A model generated the notes under the pieces. That model saw nothing but the letters and a program-made list of their open reading frames with translations, was not told where the DNA came from and did no database searches. The position numbers were made by a program, and so were the translations under genes. 64,000 nucleotides of DNA from Pedobacter metabolipauper (GTDB lineage Bacteria; Bacteroidota; Bacteroidia; Sphingobacteriales; Sphingobacteriaceae). The stretch is from contig NZ_SNYC01000007.1 in the NCBI RefSeq assembly GCF_004362715.1, positions 124,001 to 188,000 of the forward strand. Reading direction: 5' to 3'. Of this stretch, positions 50,685-59,062 are shown in pieces (within the stretch, counting starts at the first letter, position 1; the number at the start of each line of letters is the position of its first letter).

Positions 50685-50831
50685 ATGGAACAGGATAAGC
50701 AGATACCCAGCAAACCGGATCAGGATTTACCTCCATTCGTTAAAACCTGGAAACAATTTTACCGGTTACTGATTGGTTGGCTGATCTTTCTGATCATTGC
50801 CTTTTACATCTTTACCGTGTATTTCCAATGA
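50685..50831 (+). CDS. Small single-helix membrane protein before the SSS symporter (48 residues)
   Basis: ATG-started frame of 48 codons. The charged, Pro-rich N-terminus (about 20 residues) is followed by a hydrophobic helix (LLIGWLIFLIIAFYIFTVYF). Its stop overlaps the ATG of the symporter (ATGA), and it begins 7 nt after the deacetylase stop, so all three genes are translationally linked. Small one-helix partners are known for some SSS transporters (as in YhdT/PanF pairs), so an accessory subunit role is a fair inference. Confidence 0.75.
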   Translation: MEQDKQIPSKPDQDLPPFVKTWKQFYRLLIGWLIFLIIAFYIFTVYFQ

Positions 50832-52543
50832 GTGTTATAGATTGGTCGGTTTTAATTCTTACCCTCGTTGTAATTGTGGTTTATGGCATTTACAAGAGCC
50901 GTGGTACGCAAAATATCCAGGGTTATTTATTGGGCAATCAATCCTTGCCCTGGTATCATGTATGCCTCTCGGTGATGGCTACACAAGCCAGTGCCATTAC
51001 TTTCTTGTCTGCTCCGGGCCTGGCCTATTCTTCAGGGATGAGCTTCGTGCAGTTTTACCTCGGACTGCCACTGGCCATGATCGTATTGTGTATCACCTTT
51101 GTACCCATATTTCACCGTTTAAAAGTATATACCGCCTATGAGTATCTGGAACAGCGCTTTGATCTTAAGACCAGGGCATTAACTGCATTTCTGTTCTTAA
51201 TACAAAGGGGCTTATCTACGGGAATAACCATTTACGCCCCATCGATCATCCTGTCTACGATCTTAGATATCAACACCACCTATACCACGTTGTTTATTGG
51301 GAGTCTTGTGATCTTTTATACCGTTTATGGAGGTACTAAAGCGGTTTCTTATACCCAGATGCTCCAAATGAGCATTATATTCTGCGGCTTGTTTGCTGCG
51401 GGGATCATGGTGGTGCATTTACTTCCGGGTGATATTGGCTTTGGGCGTGCCATCAGCATTGCCGGAAAGATGGGCAGGACCAATGCAATAGATCTTAAGT
51501 TTGACCTGGATAATCCCTATACGGTGTGGACGGGTTTAATTGGTGGTTTCTTTTTACAGCTATCTTATTTTGGTACAGACCAAAGCCAGGTAGGCCGTTA
51601 CTTGTCCGGGGCTTCAGTTAGCCAAAGCAGACTAGGTCTGCTCATGAATGGGCTGGTAAAGATCCCGATGCAATTTCTGATCCTGCTGATCGGTGTACTG
51701 GTATTTACTTTTTATCAATACAACAGACCTCCAATATTCTTTAACAGCTTCGAACTAAATAAACTGGAAAACAGTAAATATGGCCCCGAACTGAATAAGA
51801 TCAAAGCAGATTTTAACCAGGCTTTTGAGGATAAGCAGGTTGTTGTAAATCAAATGAATGCTGCGCTGGATCAGGATGATCAGGTTGCTATAAGCCGTCA
51901 GCGGGATGCCTTAAAATTAGCAGATGATAAAGAAAAGGCGATAAAGCTGCAGGTAACAGACCTGATGGAAAAGAACGACAAGCAGGCCAATACCAAAGAC
52001 AATAATTATATCTTTTTAAGCTTTGTAACCCAGTATTTGCCCAAAGGCTTAGTGGGACTGCTGATTGCAATCATCTTTCTGGCCTCTATGGGATCAACAG
52101 CCAGCGCTTTAAACTCTCTGGCTTCTACCACCGTAATAGATATTTATAAGCGCTTGATTAAAAAGGATGCTTCCGACAGCCAGTATTTACGGGCATCCCG
52201 GCTGGCAACGGTTTTTTGGGGAGTAGTGTGCATCATTATGGCACTATTTGCGAGTAAGATTGGTAATCTGCTGGAGGCAGTAAATATTCTCGGATCGTAT
52301 ATCTACGGAACTATACTTGGGGTATTCCTGGTTGCATTTTATTTAAGGCATGTAAATGGAAGAGCAGTATTCTATGCCGCTTTGCTGGCTGAACTGGCCG
52401 TAATTGTGATTGGCAGGATGGAACTGGTTGCCTATCTGTGGCTAAATGTAATTGGCTGTTTGCTGGTTGTGCTTTTTTCAATTGTATTCCAGACCATGAT
52501 GCGGGCAAAAAGTAAGCACATCACAACGTCCGTAAAACAATAA
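50828..52543 (+). CDS. Sodium:solute symporter (SSS family)
   Basis: 571 residues from the ATG at 50828 (a longer frame starts inside the small gene). LeuT-fold: 13 or 14 helices. Visible motifs are YLLGNQSLPWYHVCLSVMATQASAITFLSAPGLAYSSG (helices 1-2, in part), the SSS signature region GYGVGGTKAVSYTQMLQMS-like (TVYGGTKAVSYTQML) and IIFLASMGSTASALNSLAS. An unusual hydrophilic, helical insert of about 95 residues (about 300-395, ending DLMEKNDKQANTKDNN) lies between two helices. It uses a Na+ gradient to import a solute, probably a sugar or its deacetylated derivative given the upstream deacetylase. A strong terminator follows. Confidence 0.9.
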   Translation: MSVIDWSVLILTLVVIVVYGIYKSRGTQNIQGYLLGNQSLPWYHVCLSVMATQASAITFLSAPGLAYSSGMSFVQFYLGLPLAMIVLCITFVPIFHRLKVYTAYEYLEQRFDLKTRALTAFLFLIQRGLSTGITIYAPSIILSTILDINTTYTTLFIGSLVIFYTVYGGTKAVSYTQMLQMSIIFCGLFAAGIMVVHLLPGDIGFGRAISIAGKMGRTNAIDLKFDLDNPYTVWTGLIGGFFLQLSYFGTDQSQVGRYLSGASVSQSRLGLLMNGLVKIPMQFLILLIGVLVFTFYQYNRPPIFFNSFELNKLENSKYGPELNKIKADFNQAFEDKQVVVNQMNAALDQDDQVAISRQRDALKLADDKEKAIKLQVTDLMEKNDKQANTKDNNYIFLSFVTQYLPKGLVGLLIAIIFLASMGSTASALNSLASTTVIDIYKRLIKKDASDSQYLRASRLATVFWGVVCIIMALFASKIGNLLEAVNILGSYIYGTILGVFLVAFYLRHVNGRAVFYAALLAELAVIVIGRMELVAYLWLNVIGCLLVVLFSIVFQTMMRAKSKHITTSVKQ

Positions 52544-52554
52544 GATCTTAAAAG

Positions 52555-52593
52555 CGAAAAAGCCTAAGATCCATAGGGTCTCAGGCTTTTTCG
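52555..52593 (+). terminator. Terminator of the PIG-L/symporter operon
   Basis: CGAAAAAGCCT (52555-52565) pairs perfectly with AGGCTTTTTCG (52583-52593), and the interior pairs further (AGATCC with GGGTCT) around a 3-nt loop. Starts 11 nt after the symporter stop; the stem includes TTTTT. It also sits downstream of the convergent DUF2911 gene. Confidence 0.85.
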
Positions 52594-52677
52594 ATATCAT
52601 TACACTGTAGGTAATTGATGCCTCATCTGTTTTGGTAATGGTTAATCACGCTACATCAGCAGATCAGATTAAACTCC

Positions 52678-53526
52678 TTATTTTTTAGCTTCTGCCAATA
52701 ATCCAGTATGCAATCTAACGTACTCCTGGTTTTTAGTTTCGGTAGCTAATTTAAGGCCAGATTCAGAAGTAGCAACTGCACCGGCCTTGTCGCCCATTTT
52801 CAATTGGATACGTGCTTTCCATAATTTAATGTAGGTTGCTTTTGGATCAGCTGTTTCAGCTGCACTTGCCCATTCTAAAGCTTTATTGATGTCTTTTCCA
52901 TTTTCAAAATAATACTGAGCAGCCTGGAAATAAGGTTTTTTATCTCCTTTCATGGCTTCATCAATGCTGGCCATTACTTTAGTGTCTACATCAGTGGTTA
53001 AATTCAGGGTAATGCCTGTGTTTTCCCACATTAACTGCAGCTTGGCAGTGGTTGGGTAAACATCAGTAAACTGAATGGTAAAAGTTTCCACCTTTTCTTT
53101 CAGCTTAGCTGCTTTAACGGTTACGCGTAAAACATCTTCACTTTCTTTGTATTCGTACGCACCCCATTGTTTTGCACCTTTGTTGATGATTACGGCCCAC
53201 TCGTCTTTTCCTGGAATGGTAAATAAACCATATTCGCCAGCAGGAAGGTCTTTCCCTTCAATTTTAACAGCCTCTGTAAAGGTGATCATGGTTGCAGAGT
53301 TTGCTCCGGTACGCCATACCGTTCCATAAGGTTCAAGGGCACCGAATATTTTACGGCCTTTGGTATTTGGACGGGAGTAGTTTAATGTGATCTTTCCAAG
53401 ACCGAAGTTTTGGGTGATGGTCTGTGATGTACTAGCCTGGGGCATTTTAACACCTTGTGCCTTAATTTCAGACTGCAGGGTTACAATTAAAGCGATGAGT
53501 ACCGCCGTTCTTAATAGTGTTTTCAT
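52678..53526 (-). CDS. DUF2911 domain secreted protein
   Basis: 282 residues; signal peptide 1-24 (ending IKAQ). Residues about 30-170 match DUF2911: MPQASTSQTITQNFGLGKITLNYSRPNTKGRKIFGALEPYG, VWRTGANSATMITF and LPAGEYGLFTIPGKDEWAVIINK. The C-terminal part (about 190-282, with GKDINKALEWASAAETADPKATYIKLWKARIQLKMGD) is helical and TPR-like. Function unknown; it is widespread in Bacteroidota. Stands alone, divergent from the peptidase gene. Confidence 0.9.
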   Translation of the reverse strand: MKTLLRTAVLIALIVTLQSEIKAQGVKMPQASTSQTITQNFGLGKITLNYSRPNTKGRKIFGALEPYGTVWRTGANSATMITFTEAVKIEGKDLPAGEYGLFTIPGKDEWAVIINKGAKQWGAYEYKESEDVLRVTVKAAKLKEKVETFTIQFTDVYPTTAKLQLMWENTGITLNLTTDVDTKVMASIDEAMKGDKKPYFQAAQYYFENGKDINKALEWASAAETADPKATYIKLWKARIQLKMGDKAGAVATSESGLKLATETKNQEYVRLHTGLLAEAKK

Positions 53527-53661
53527 TAGATCTTGTTCGTTTGATGAATAAAGTTTTGTTGATGCTAAATTACAGTATTGATCTGTTAATGTGAATAAAA
53601 ATCAAATACGCATTTAAAACTTGAAGGATAAATTAGAAAATCATTACTTAAATTAGCCGCT

Positions 53662-56232
53662 ATGGTTCATATTCGTACGGTTCTACCGATTGCTGCTCTT
53701 TTCTTTTTTTCATGTTCAGGATTAAAGCATCATACAGATCCGGGGTTGGAGAACGGGGTTTCAAAGACACTGGCAATCTATCGTAAATCAGTTTTAAGTC
53801 AGATCAATTATGCCCTGCAACTCGATATTCCAGGAGAAAGAAAGTCGGCAATAGGGGCTAAAGAAACCGTTACCTTCCAGTTATCGGCTAATAAATACCC
53901 GCTTCAGTTAGATTTTAGAGAAGACGCCCGCAAGATTACTGCGCTGTCTGTAAATAACGAAATCATTGCCGTACACCACGATCAGGAACACCTGATCATT
54001 GACCAGAAATATTTGAGGGTGGGTGAAAATAGAATAAAGATGGATTTTCAGGCAGGAGAAGGTGCTTTAAACCGCAATGCTGATTATTTATATACGCTGT
54101 TTGTTCCGGACCGCGCCAGAACCGTATTTCCGTGTTTTGATCAACCAGATCTAAAGGCTACGTATACGCTAAGCCTTAAAATTCCGGCCGATTGGAAAGC
54201 GGTTGCGAATGCTGCTTTGGAAGATTCTGTGCTGCTAAATGGCCGTAAAACCTATCGCTTTAAAGAGTCAGATACCATAAGTACCTATTTATTTGCCTTT
54301 GCTGCAGGTAAGTTCGATTTGGCAACAGGAAATACAGGCGGCATGACTGCTGATTTTTTATACCGGGAAACCGATACTGCAAAAATTAAAAGCAGTGTAA
54401 AGGAAGTTTTTACCATTCATGATTCATCTTTAAAATACCTGGAGCACTGGACTGGGATTGCTTTCCCTTTTCAGAAGTTTGGATTCGTTGCTATACCCGA
54501 TTTTCAGTTTGGCGGTATGGAGCATCCCGGAGCAATCCAGTATAAGTCGGCCTCGTTATTTCTGGATGGTGGTGCCACTAAAGACCAGATCAATGCACGG
54601 AGTAATTTAATTGCTCATGAGACGGCACACATGTGGTTTGGCGACCTGGTAACTATGAACTGGTTTACTGATGTGTGGATGAAAGAGGTTTTTGCGAATT
54701 TTATGGCAGATAAAAGCATGGAGCAGGCAACGGGAAAAGAAGTGTTTGACCTCAAGTTTTTAGTAGACCATTTTACTGCGGCATACGGTATTGACCGGAG
54801 CAGGGGCGCTAACCCCATTCGTCAGGATTTGAGCAATCTTAAAGATGCCGGAACCATGTATGGAAACATCATTTACCATAAGGCCCCTGTAATGATGCGG
54901 CAGCTGGAACGCTTAATGGGTAAGGATAAGTTTCAGGAAGGCGTTCGGGAATACCTCAGGAAATTTGCAAACGGAAATGCTTCATGGCCAGACCTGATCG
55001 CCATTCTGGATAAGTATGCAGATGCAGATCTTCAGCAATGGAATAAGGTGTGGGTAAATGAAAGCGGCCGGCCTGTGGTGTCTTATACCATGGAGCAGCA
55101 AAACAATATCATCACGCGCTTTAATATTAAGCAGGCCCCTGAATATGGCGCCGCAAGGATCTGGCCCCAGTTGTTTGAGGTTACCTTTTATTATAAAGGA
55201 TCTCAAAAGGAGCTTACTGTAAACCTGACCAGTGCAGGCATGGACCTGAAAGAAGCTGAAGGTATGGATGTTCCGCTTTTTGTCTTGTTTAACTCATCCG
55301 GACAGGGATATGGTGTATGGCCGCTGGATAAAAATATGTTTGCTGATCTGTATACCATTGATAAACCTTTAAACCGTGCGTCTGCCTATATTTCATTGTA
55401 TGAAAATATGCTGAATGGCAGATCGGTAAAGCCAAAAGAATTATTGGATCTTTTTGTTGGCGGGTTACAAAAAGAGAAAGAAGAGCTAAACCTAAAACTG
55501 ATCACCAATTATATCAGTACCATCTATTGGGAGTTTATTTTTGCTGCTGATCGAAATGAATTAACCGCTGCTCTTGAAACTGCTTTGTGGCAAGCCATGC
55601 TGCTGCAAAGTGAGCCTAATCATAAAAAATTGCTTTTCAAGACCTATCAGGATGTATTTTTAACTAAATCTGCAAGAGACAATGTGTATGAGGTGTGGAA
55701 GGACCAAAAGGCTCCTGCGGGTTTAAAACTTACAGAGGACGATTATACTTCCATGGCTTTTTCACTGGCACTTCGGGATGATGCTGATGCTTCTATCCTT
55801 GCGCAGCAATTGAAACGGATCACAAATGCAGACCGGAGAAAAAGGTTTGAATTCATGATGCCGGCTGTTTCTTCATCAGTTGCAGAAAGAGACAGTTTCT
55901 TTAAAAGCCTGGAACTTAAAGCAAACCGGGAAAAGGAGGCAAACGTAGCTTCGGCCTTGTATTACCTCCATCATCCGTTAAGACAGGCAACCTCCATAAA
56001 ATACCTTGGAAAAAGCCTGGATCTGCTAAATGAAATTCAAACAACAGGTGATATATTCTTTCCTCAAAACTGGCTGCAATCAACATTTGGTTATTATCAA
56101 AGTCCGGAAGCTGTACAGATCGTTACAGCGTTCTTAAAGAAGAATCCGGATTACAACCCGAAGTTAACCGCTAAGATCCTGCAGACTACTGACAACCTTT
56201 TTAGAGCGGAACAGTTGTTAAAAAAGAATTAA
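53662..56232 (+). CDS. M1 family aminopeptidase lipoprotein
   Basis: 856 residues. Lipoprotein signal with Cys18 (FFFSCSG). Gluzincin M1 fold: GGMEH at 284-288 (substrate amino-group binding), HETAH at 319-323 (zinc His319 and His323, catalytic Glu320), and the third zinc ligand Glu342, 18 residues after the second His, in WMKEVFANF instead of the usual NEGFA. The N-terminal beta saddle domain and C-terminal HEAT-like helical domain (about 560-856) are present. It removes N-terminal residues from peptides outside the cytoplasm. Its stop is 8 nt from the convergent gene at 56241. Confidence 0.92.
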   Translation: MVHIRTVLPIAALFFFSCSGLKHHTDPGLENGVSKTLAIYRKSVLSQINYALQLDIPGERKSAIGAKETVTFQLSANKYPLQLDFREDARKITALSVNNEIIAVHHDQEHLIIDQKYLRVGENRIKMDFQAGEGALNRNADYLYTLFVPDRARTVFPCFDQPDLKATYTLSLKIPADWKAVANAALEDSVLLNGRKTYRFKESDTISTYLFAFAAGKFDLATGNTGGMTADFLYRETDTAKIKSSVKEVFTIHDSSLKYLEHWTGIAFPFQKFGFVAIPDFQFGGMEHPGAIQYKSASLFLDGGATKDQINARSNLIAHETAHMWFGDLVTMNWFTDVWMKEVFANFMADKSMEQATGKEVFDLKFLVDHFTAAYGIDRSRGANPIRQDLSNLKDAGTMYGNIIYHKAPVMMRQLERLMGKDKFQEGVREYLRKFANGNASWPDLIAILDKYADADLQQWNKVWVNESGRPVVSYTMEQQNNIITRFNIKQAPEYGAARIWPQLFEVTFYYKGSQKELTVNLTSAGMDLKEAEGMDVPLFVLFNSSGQGYGVWPLDKNMFADLYTIDKPLNRASAYISLYENMLNGRSVKPKELLDLFVGGLQKEKEELNLKLITNYISTIYWEFIFAADRNELTAALETALWQAMLLQSEPNHKKLLFKTYQDVFLTKSARDNVYEVWKDQKAPAGLKLTEDDYTSMAFSLALRDDADASILAQQLKRITNADRRKRFEFMMPAVSSSVAERDSFFKSLELKANREKEANVASALYYLHHPLRQATSIKYLGKSLDLLNEIQTTGDIFFPQNWLQSTFGYYQSPEAVQIVTAFLKKNPDYNPKLTAKILQTTDNLFRAEQLLKKN

Positions 56233-56240
56233 TGCATGGC

Positions 56241-57029
56241 TTACTTATAGCTTATTTTAAAAGTCTGGCTATTATTCTTACTGTTAAGGGTCATTTCTGA
56301 AGGATAATCATCGATGTCATAGGTATAGGTGATGGCCTGGTTATCCAGGGCCAGGTTTGCATTTGTAGTACTCAGCCTGTTATTGATGCCAAAATAAAAG
56401 AACGGATAGTCCATCTCCAGAAAAAGCAATTGCGCAAAGGGTACATTTTTAAAAATGCCCTTCCTGGTATCATAGCTGTATTGTAAAGAGCGAACGTAGC
56501 CCGAAGGTTCTATGATGCTGAGGGAGGATACATTCCCAGAAATCAGGTAGGAATTAACCCTTTCCATCAATACCTTATTTGGGTTAACCTGTTGATTAAT
56601 GATGCGGACCAGCTGGCGCTGTAGATTGTATTCTAACGTATACAGTCCAAATGGGGTATAGACAATTCCTGATTTAGAATTCTGTGTAGCCTTGGTGATC
56701 AGACCGTCGGTTATCCAAAAATCAGTGAAATTGATCAGTACCTCATGCTTATACGTTTCAATCTTAACAGGGATCTGGCCTTTATAACTGATGGAATAGC
56801 TTGTTCCATCCGAACAGCTTACTCCCGTTAAGCGGGTTTGATCTTCTGCATATATTAAATCGACCACTAAGCCTGCCGAAGCCATTTGAACAGGTACATG
56901 CAGTTTGCTGACGGGATCGGGTGCCGGAGGTGTTTCTTTTTCAGCAGTTACAATGGTTTTCCTGCAGCTGCCGGCTAAAAATAGCTGGCTGATCATCAAT
57001 AGGCAGAGTTGGGTTTTGAATATTTTCAT
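56241..57029 (-). CDS. Lipoprotein of unknown function
   Basis: 262 residues with lipobox AGSC (Cys22). The mature part is beta-rich, with repeated strands that look like YD-repeat segments: YTLEYNLQRQLVRI, SLQYSYDTRKGIF and AITYTYDIDDYPSEMTLN. The same kind of DUF-type lipoprotein is common in Pedobacter-like genomes; I assign no function. It is divergent from blaI across 151 nt. The blaI-side operators could also affect it. Confidence 0.6.
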   Translation of the reverse strand: MKIFKTQLCLLMISQLFLAGSCRKTIVTAEKETPPAPDPVSKLHVPVQMASAGLVVDLIYAEDQTRLTGVSCSDGTSYSISYKGQIPVKIETYKHEVLINFTDFWITDGLITKATQNSKSGIVYTPFGLYTLEYNLQRQLVRIINQQVNPNKVLMERVNSYLISGNVSSLSIIEPSGYVRSLQYSYDTRKGIFKNVPFAQLLFLEMDYPFFYFGINNRLSTTNANLALDNQAITYTYDIDDYPSEMTLNSKNNSQTFKISYK

Positions 57030-57134
57030 GTCTGTTCTTTTTAGTGTTTGTAACCTTATCCATTCTTTTTTTAATAAACCAACTCTGGTGTTAAATATTT
57101 AAAATTCAATTTTTTACATCATGTTTAAACCGGG

Positions 57135-57178
57135 TTGTTTTTTAAACGTGATGTTCGTATATTTACGATGAAATCGTA
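57135..57178 (+). promoter_or_regulatory. blaI promoter with two BlaI-type operators
   Basis: The -33 TTG (57135-57137) and -7 box TATATTTA (57158-57165) are 20 nt apart. Two operator-like sites of TACGAW-N3-WTCGTA type, 19 bp apart, cover the -7 box: 57164-57178 (TACGAT-GAA-ATCGTA, perfect) and 57145-57159 (AACGTG-ATG-TTCGTA, half conserved). The -7 box shares its first TA with the upstream site and its last TA with the downstream one. The perfect site ends two bases before the ATG at 57181, overlapping the place of the ribosome site. This fits autorepression by BlaI. Confidence 0.7.
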
Positions 57179-57180
57179 TT

Positions 57181-57543
57181 ATGGAAAAGTTAACAATACA
57201 GGAAGAAGAAGCCATGCAGGCTGTTTGGCAGTTTGGTGCAGGATTTATTAAAGACTTTATGGAGTTACTTCATGAGCCGAAACCCCCATATACCACGCTG
57301 GCATCAACCATTAAAAATCTGGAACGAAAAGGGTTTTTGAAAAGCGAGAAGTTTGCAAATGCGTTTCGCTATAGCGCAAAGGTTAAGGAAAGTGATTATA
57401 AGAAGCGCTTTATGAGCGGCTTTGTGAATGATTATTTCCAGAACTCCTACAAAGAACTGGTTGCTTTTTTTGCCAAAGAGAATAAGATAAGTGCGGATGA
57501 ATTAAAAGAGATTATTAATCTGATCGAGAATCCTAAAAATTAA
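57181..57543 (+). CDS. BlaI/MecI/CopY family transcriptional repressor
   Basis: 120 residues, the usual size. Winged helix with LTIQEEEAMQAVWQFGAGFIKDFMELL, YTTLASTIKNLERKGFLKSEK and the C-terminal dimerisation part (KRFMSGFVNDYFQNSYKELVAFFAKE, NLIEN end). Family members bind short inverted repeats and are inactivated by proteolysis through BlaR1-like M56 partners. The M56 gene starts 5 nt after its stop. The protease site of BlaI is not obvious from sequence alone. The operators upstream predict autoregulation and, by the matching module at 62712, control of receptor pair 2. Confidence 0.93.
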   Translation: MEKLTIQEEEAMQAVWQFGAGFIKDFMELLHEPKPPYTTLASTIKNLERKGFLKSEKFANAFRYSAKVKESDYKKRFMSGFVNDYFQNSYKELVAFFAKENKISADELKEIINLIENPKN

Positions 57544-57547
57544 TACC

Positions 57548-59062
57548 ATGCCTGAGTTTTTTATTTTTCTGCTGAAAGTAAATGCGGCCCTGATCCTGTT
57601 TTGCCTTGCGTATTATCTGATCCTTCGCAGGCTCACCTTTTACACGTTAAACCGGTTCTTTCTGCTTGCCGGTATTATCTTTTCTTCTGTATATCCTTTT
57701 GTAGATCCATCAGTTCTTTTTGCTGAACATAGCCAGCTTATAGAGCCGATTACCACTGTAGTACCTGTGGTTATGGCCAAAGCGGTATCGGCATTCAATT
57801 ACTGGTTACTGATCAAGGTCGTTTTCTGGACTGGCGTGGCCTTTATGGCTATCCGTACGGGTGTACGCTTTTACTCACTTTATAAAGTTCATGCTCAATC
57901 TGTACCTGGCAGTATCAGTGAATACCCGGTAAGGTTGCTGGATGGGGATGTAAATACATTCTCGTTCTGGAAAAATATCTATTTAAATCCAACCCTGCAT
58001 AACCCTTCAGAGATCGATGCGGTACTGGAACATGAGCATGTGCATGTAAAACAATTACATACCCTTGATATTCTGCTTGCAGAACTGACAACGGTGTGCT
58101 ATTGGTTCAATCCAGGTGTATGGTACATGCGGAAAGCCGTAAAGGAAAATGTAGAGTTCATTACAGACCAAAAAATTCTGCAAAAAGGGGTAGACCGCAA
58201 AGCCTATCAGTACAGTATGCTGCATACCGCTGTGGTTGCCCAGCCTTCTGTGTTGATGAATAATTTTAACATCACGGGTATAAAAAGGCGTATCATTATG
58301 ATGAACAGCAGACGTTCTTCCAAAGTACAACTGGTTAGGTACCTGTTCCTGCTTCCTGTATTATTGGTGTTAACCACTGCCTTTACCTTGTTTAAAACAG
58401 AGATTAAAAGCAGCCAGGTGTATCAGAAGACGCTGGAAACTGCATCCTATTTACTACCTGCAGAACCGAAGGATTCTGTTATTGTCACTCCGGTAAAAGT
58501 AAAGCCAGTTCGCCTAAAACGTGCAGCATCTCCTAAAAAGCTAAGTGCAGAACTGACCTTAAGGGTATCCGAAAGCGATCATTCAGCAGAAAATGAAGAA
58601 CTCGTTGTGATAGGACGTTCTATGCCGAAAATTGAGAAGCCGTCTTCGGACGAGCGTGTTTTTGTGATTGCGGAAAGCCCTTCAGGTGACACCATTAACG
58701 TACGCAAACGGATCCACGTGGTTGCCAGGATGAACATGGAGCGCAATTCTTTCTCCGCAGATCCTGAACCTGCAGACGTTTCTAATACCATTAAGGGCGT
58801 CGGTGCCATCAAAGGTGATTTGAAAGAGATCACGGTAGTCGGCAAGCCTTCAAAATCCAAACAGACACAAATTTTGCATTTAAATTATTCCACCAAAACG
58901 GGGATGAGCGGGGCCAAAATGTATATCGATGACCAGGAAGCTTCGCCAGATCAGGTTAAGGGTTTGGTTACTTCAGAGATTGCGGGCATCAACGTAAATA
59001 AGGATGATGCGGACCCTGCAAAAAGCAGCATCCGCATCTATACCAAAAACTTTAAAAATTAA
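57548..59062 (+). CDS. BlaR1-like M56 membrane metallopeptidase with plug-like C-terminus
   Basis: 504 residues. Four membrane helices (about 5-27, 35-56, 82-106, 253-273), with the zinc-binding motif HEHVH at 162-166 (His162, Glu163, His166) in the cytoplasmic loop and the third ligand likely Glu in NVEFITDQKIL. It cleaves the cytoplasmic BlaI when a signal arrives. The C-terminal part (about 280-504), which carries a penicillin-binding domain in real BlaR1, here is Lys/Ser/Pro-rich and ends with a segment resembling a receptor plug (SGAKMYIDDQEASPDQVKG, then SEIAGINVN). So the signal is probably not a beta-lactam. The stop overlaps the convergent receptor gene by 11 bases. Confidence 0.85.
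   Translation: MPEFFIFLLKVNAALILFCLAYYLILRRLTFYTLNRFFLLAGIIFSSVYPFVDPSVLFAEHSQLIEPITTVVPVVMAKAVSAFNYWLLIKVVFWTGVAFMAIRTGVRFYSLYKVHAQSVPGSISEYPVRLLDGDVNTFSFWKNIYLNPTLHNPSEIDAVLEHEHVHVKQLHTLDILLAELTTVCYWFNPGVWYMRKAVKENVEFITDQKILQKGVDRKAYQYSMLHTAVVAQPSVLMNNFNITGIKRRIIMMNSRRSSKVQLVRYLFLLPVLLVLTTAFTLFKTEIKSSQVYQKTLETASYLLPAEPKDSVIVTPVKVKPVRLKRAASPKKLSAELTLRVSESDHSAENEELVVIGRSMPKIEKPSSDERVFVIAESPSGDTINVRKRIHVVARMNMERNSFSADPEPADVSNTIKGVGAIKGDLKEITVVGKPSKSKQTQILHLNYSTKTGMSGAKMYIDDQEASPDQVKGLVTSEIAGINVNKDDADPAKSSIRIYTKNFKN

Noticed and set aside
57181..59062. Beta-lactam resistance circuit
   Set aside because: BlaI and M56 suggest it, but there is no beta-lactamase or penicillin-binding gene nearby and the M56 protein has no penicillin-binding domain.
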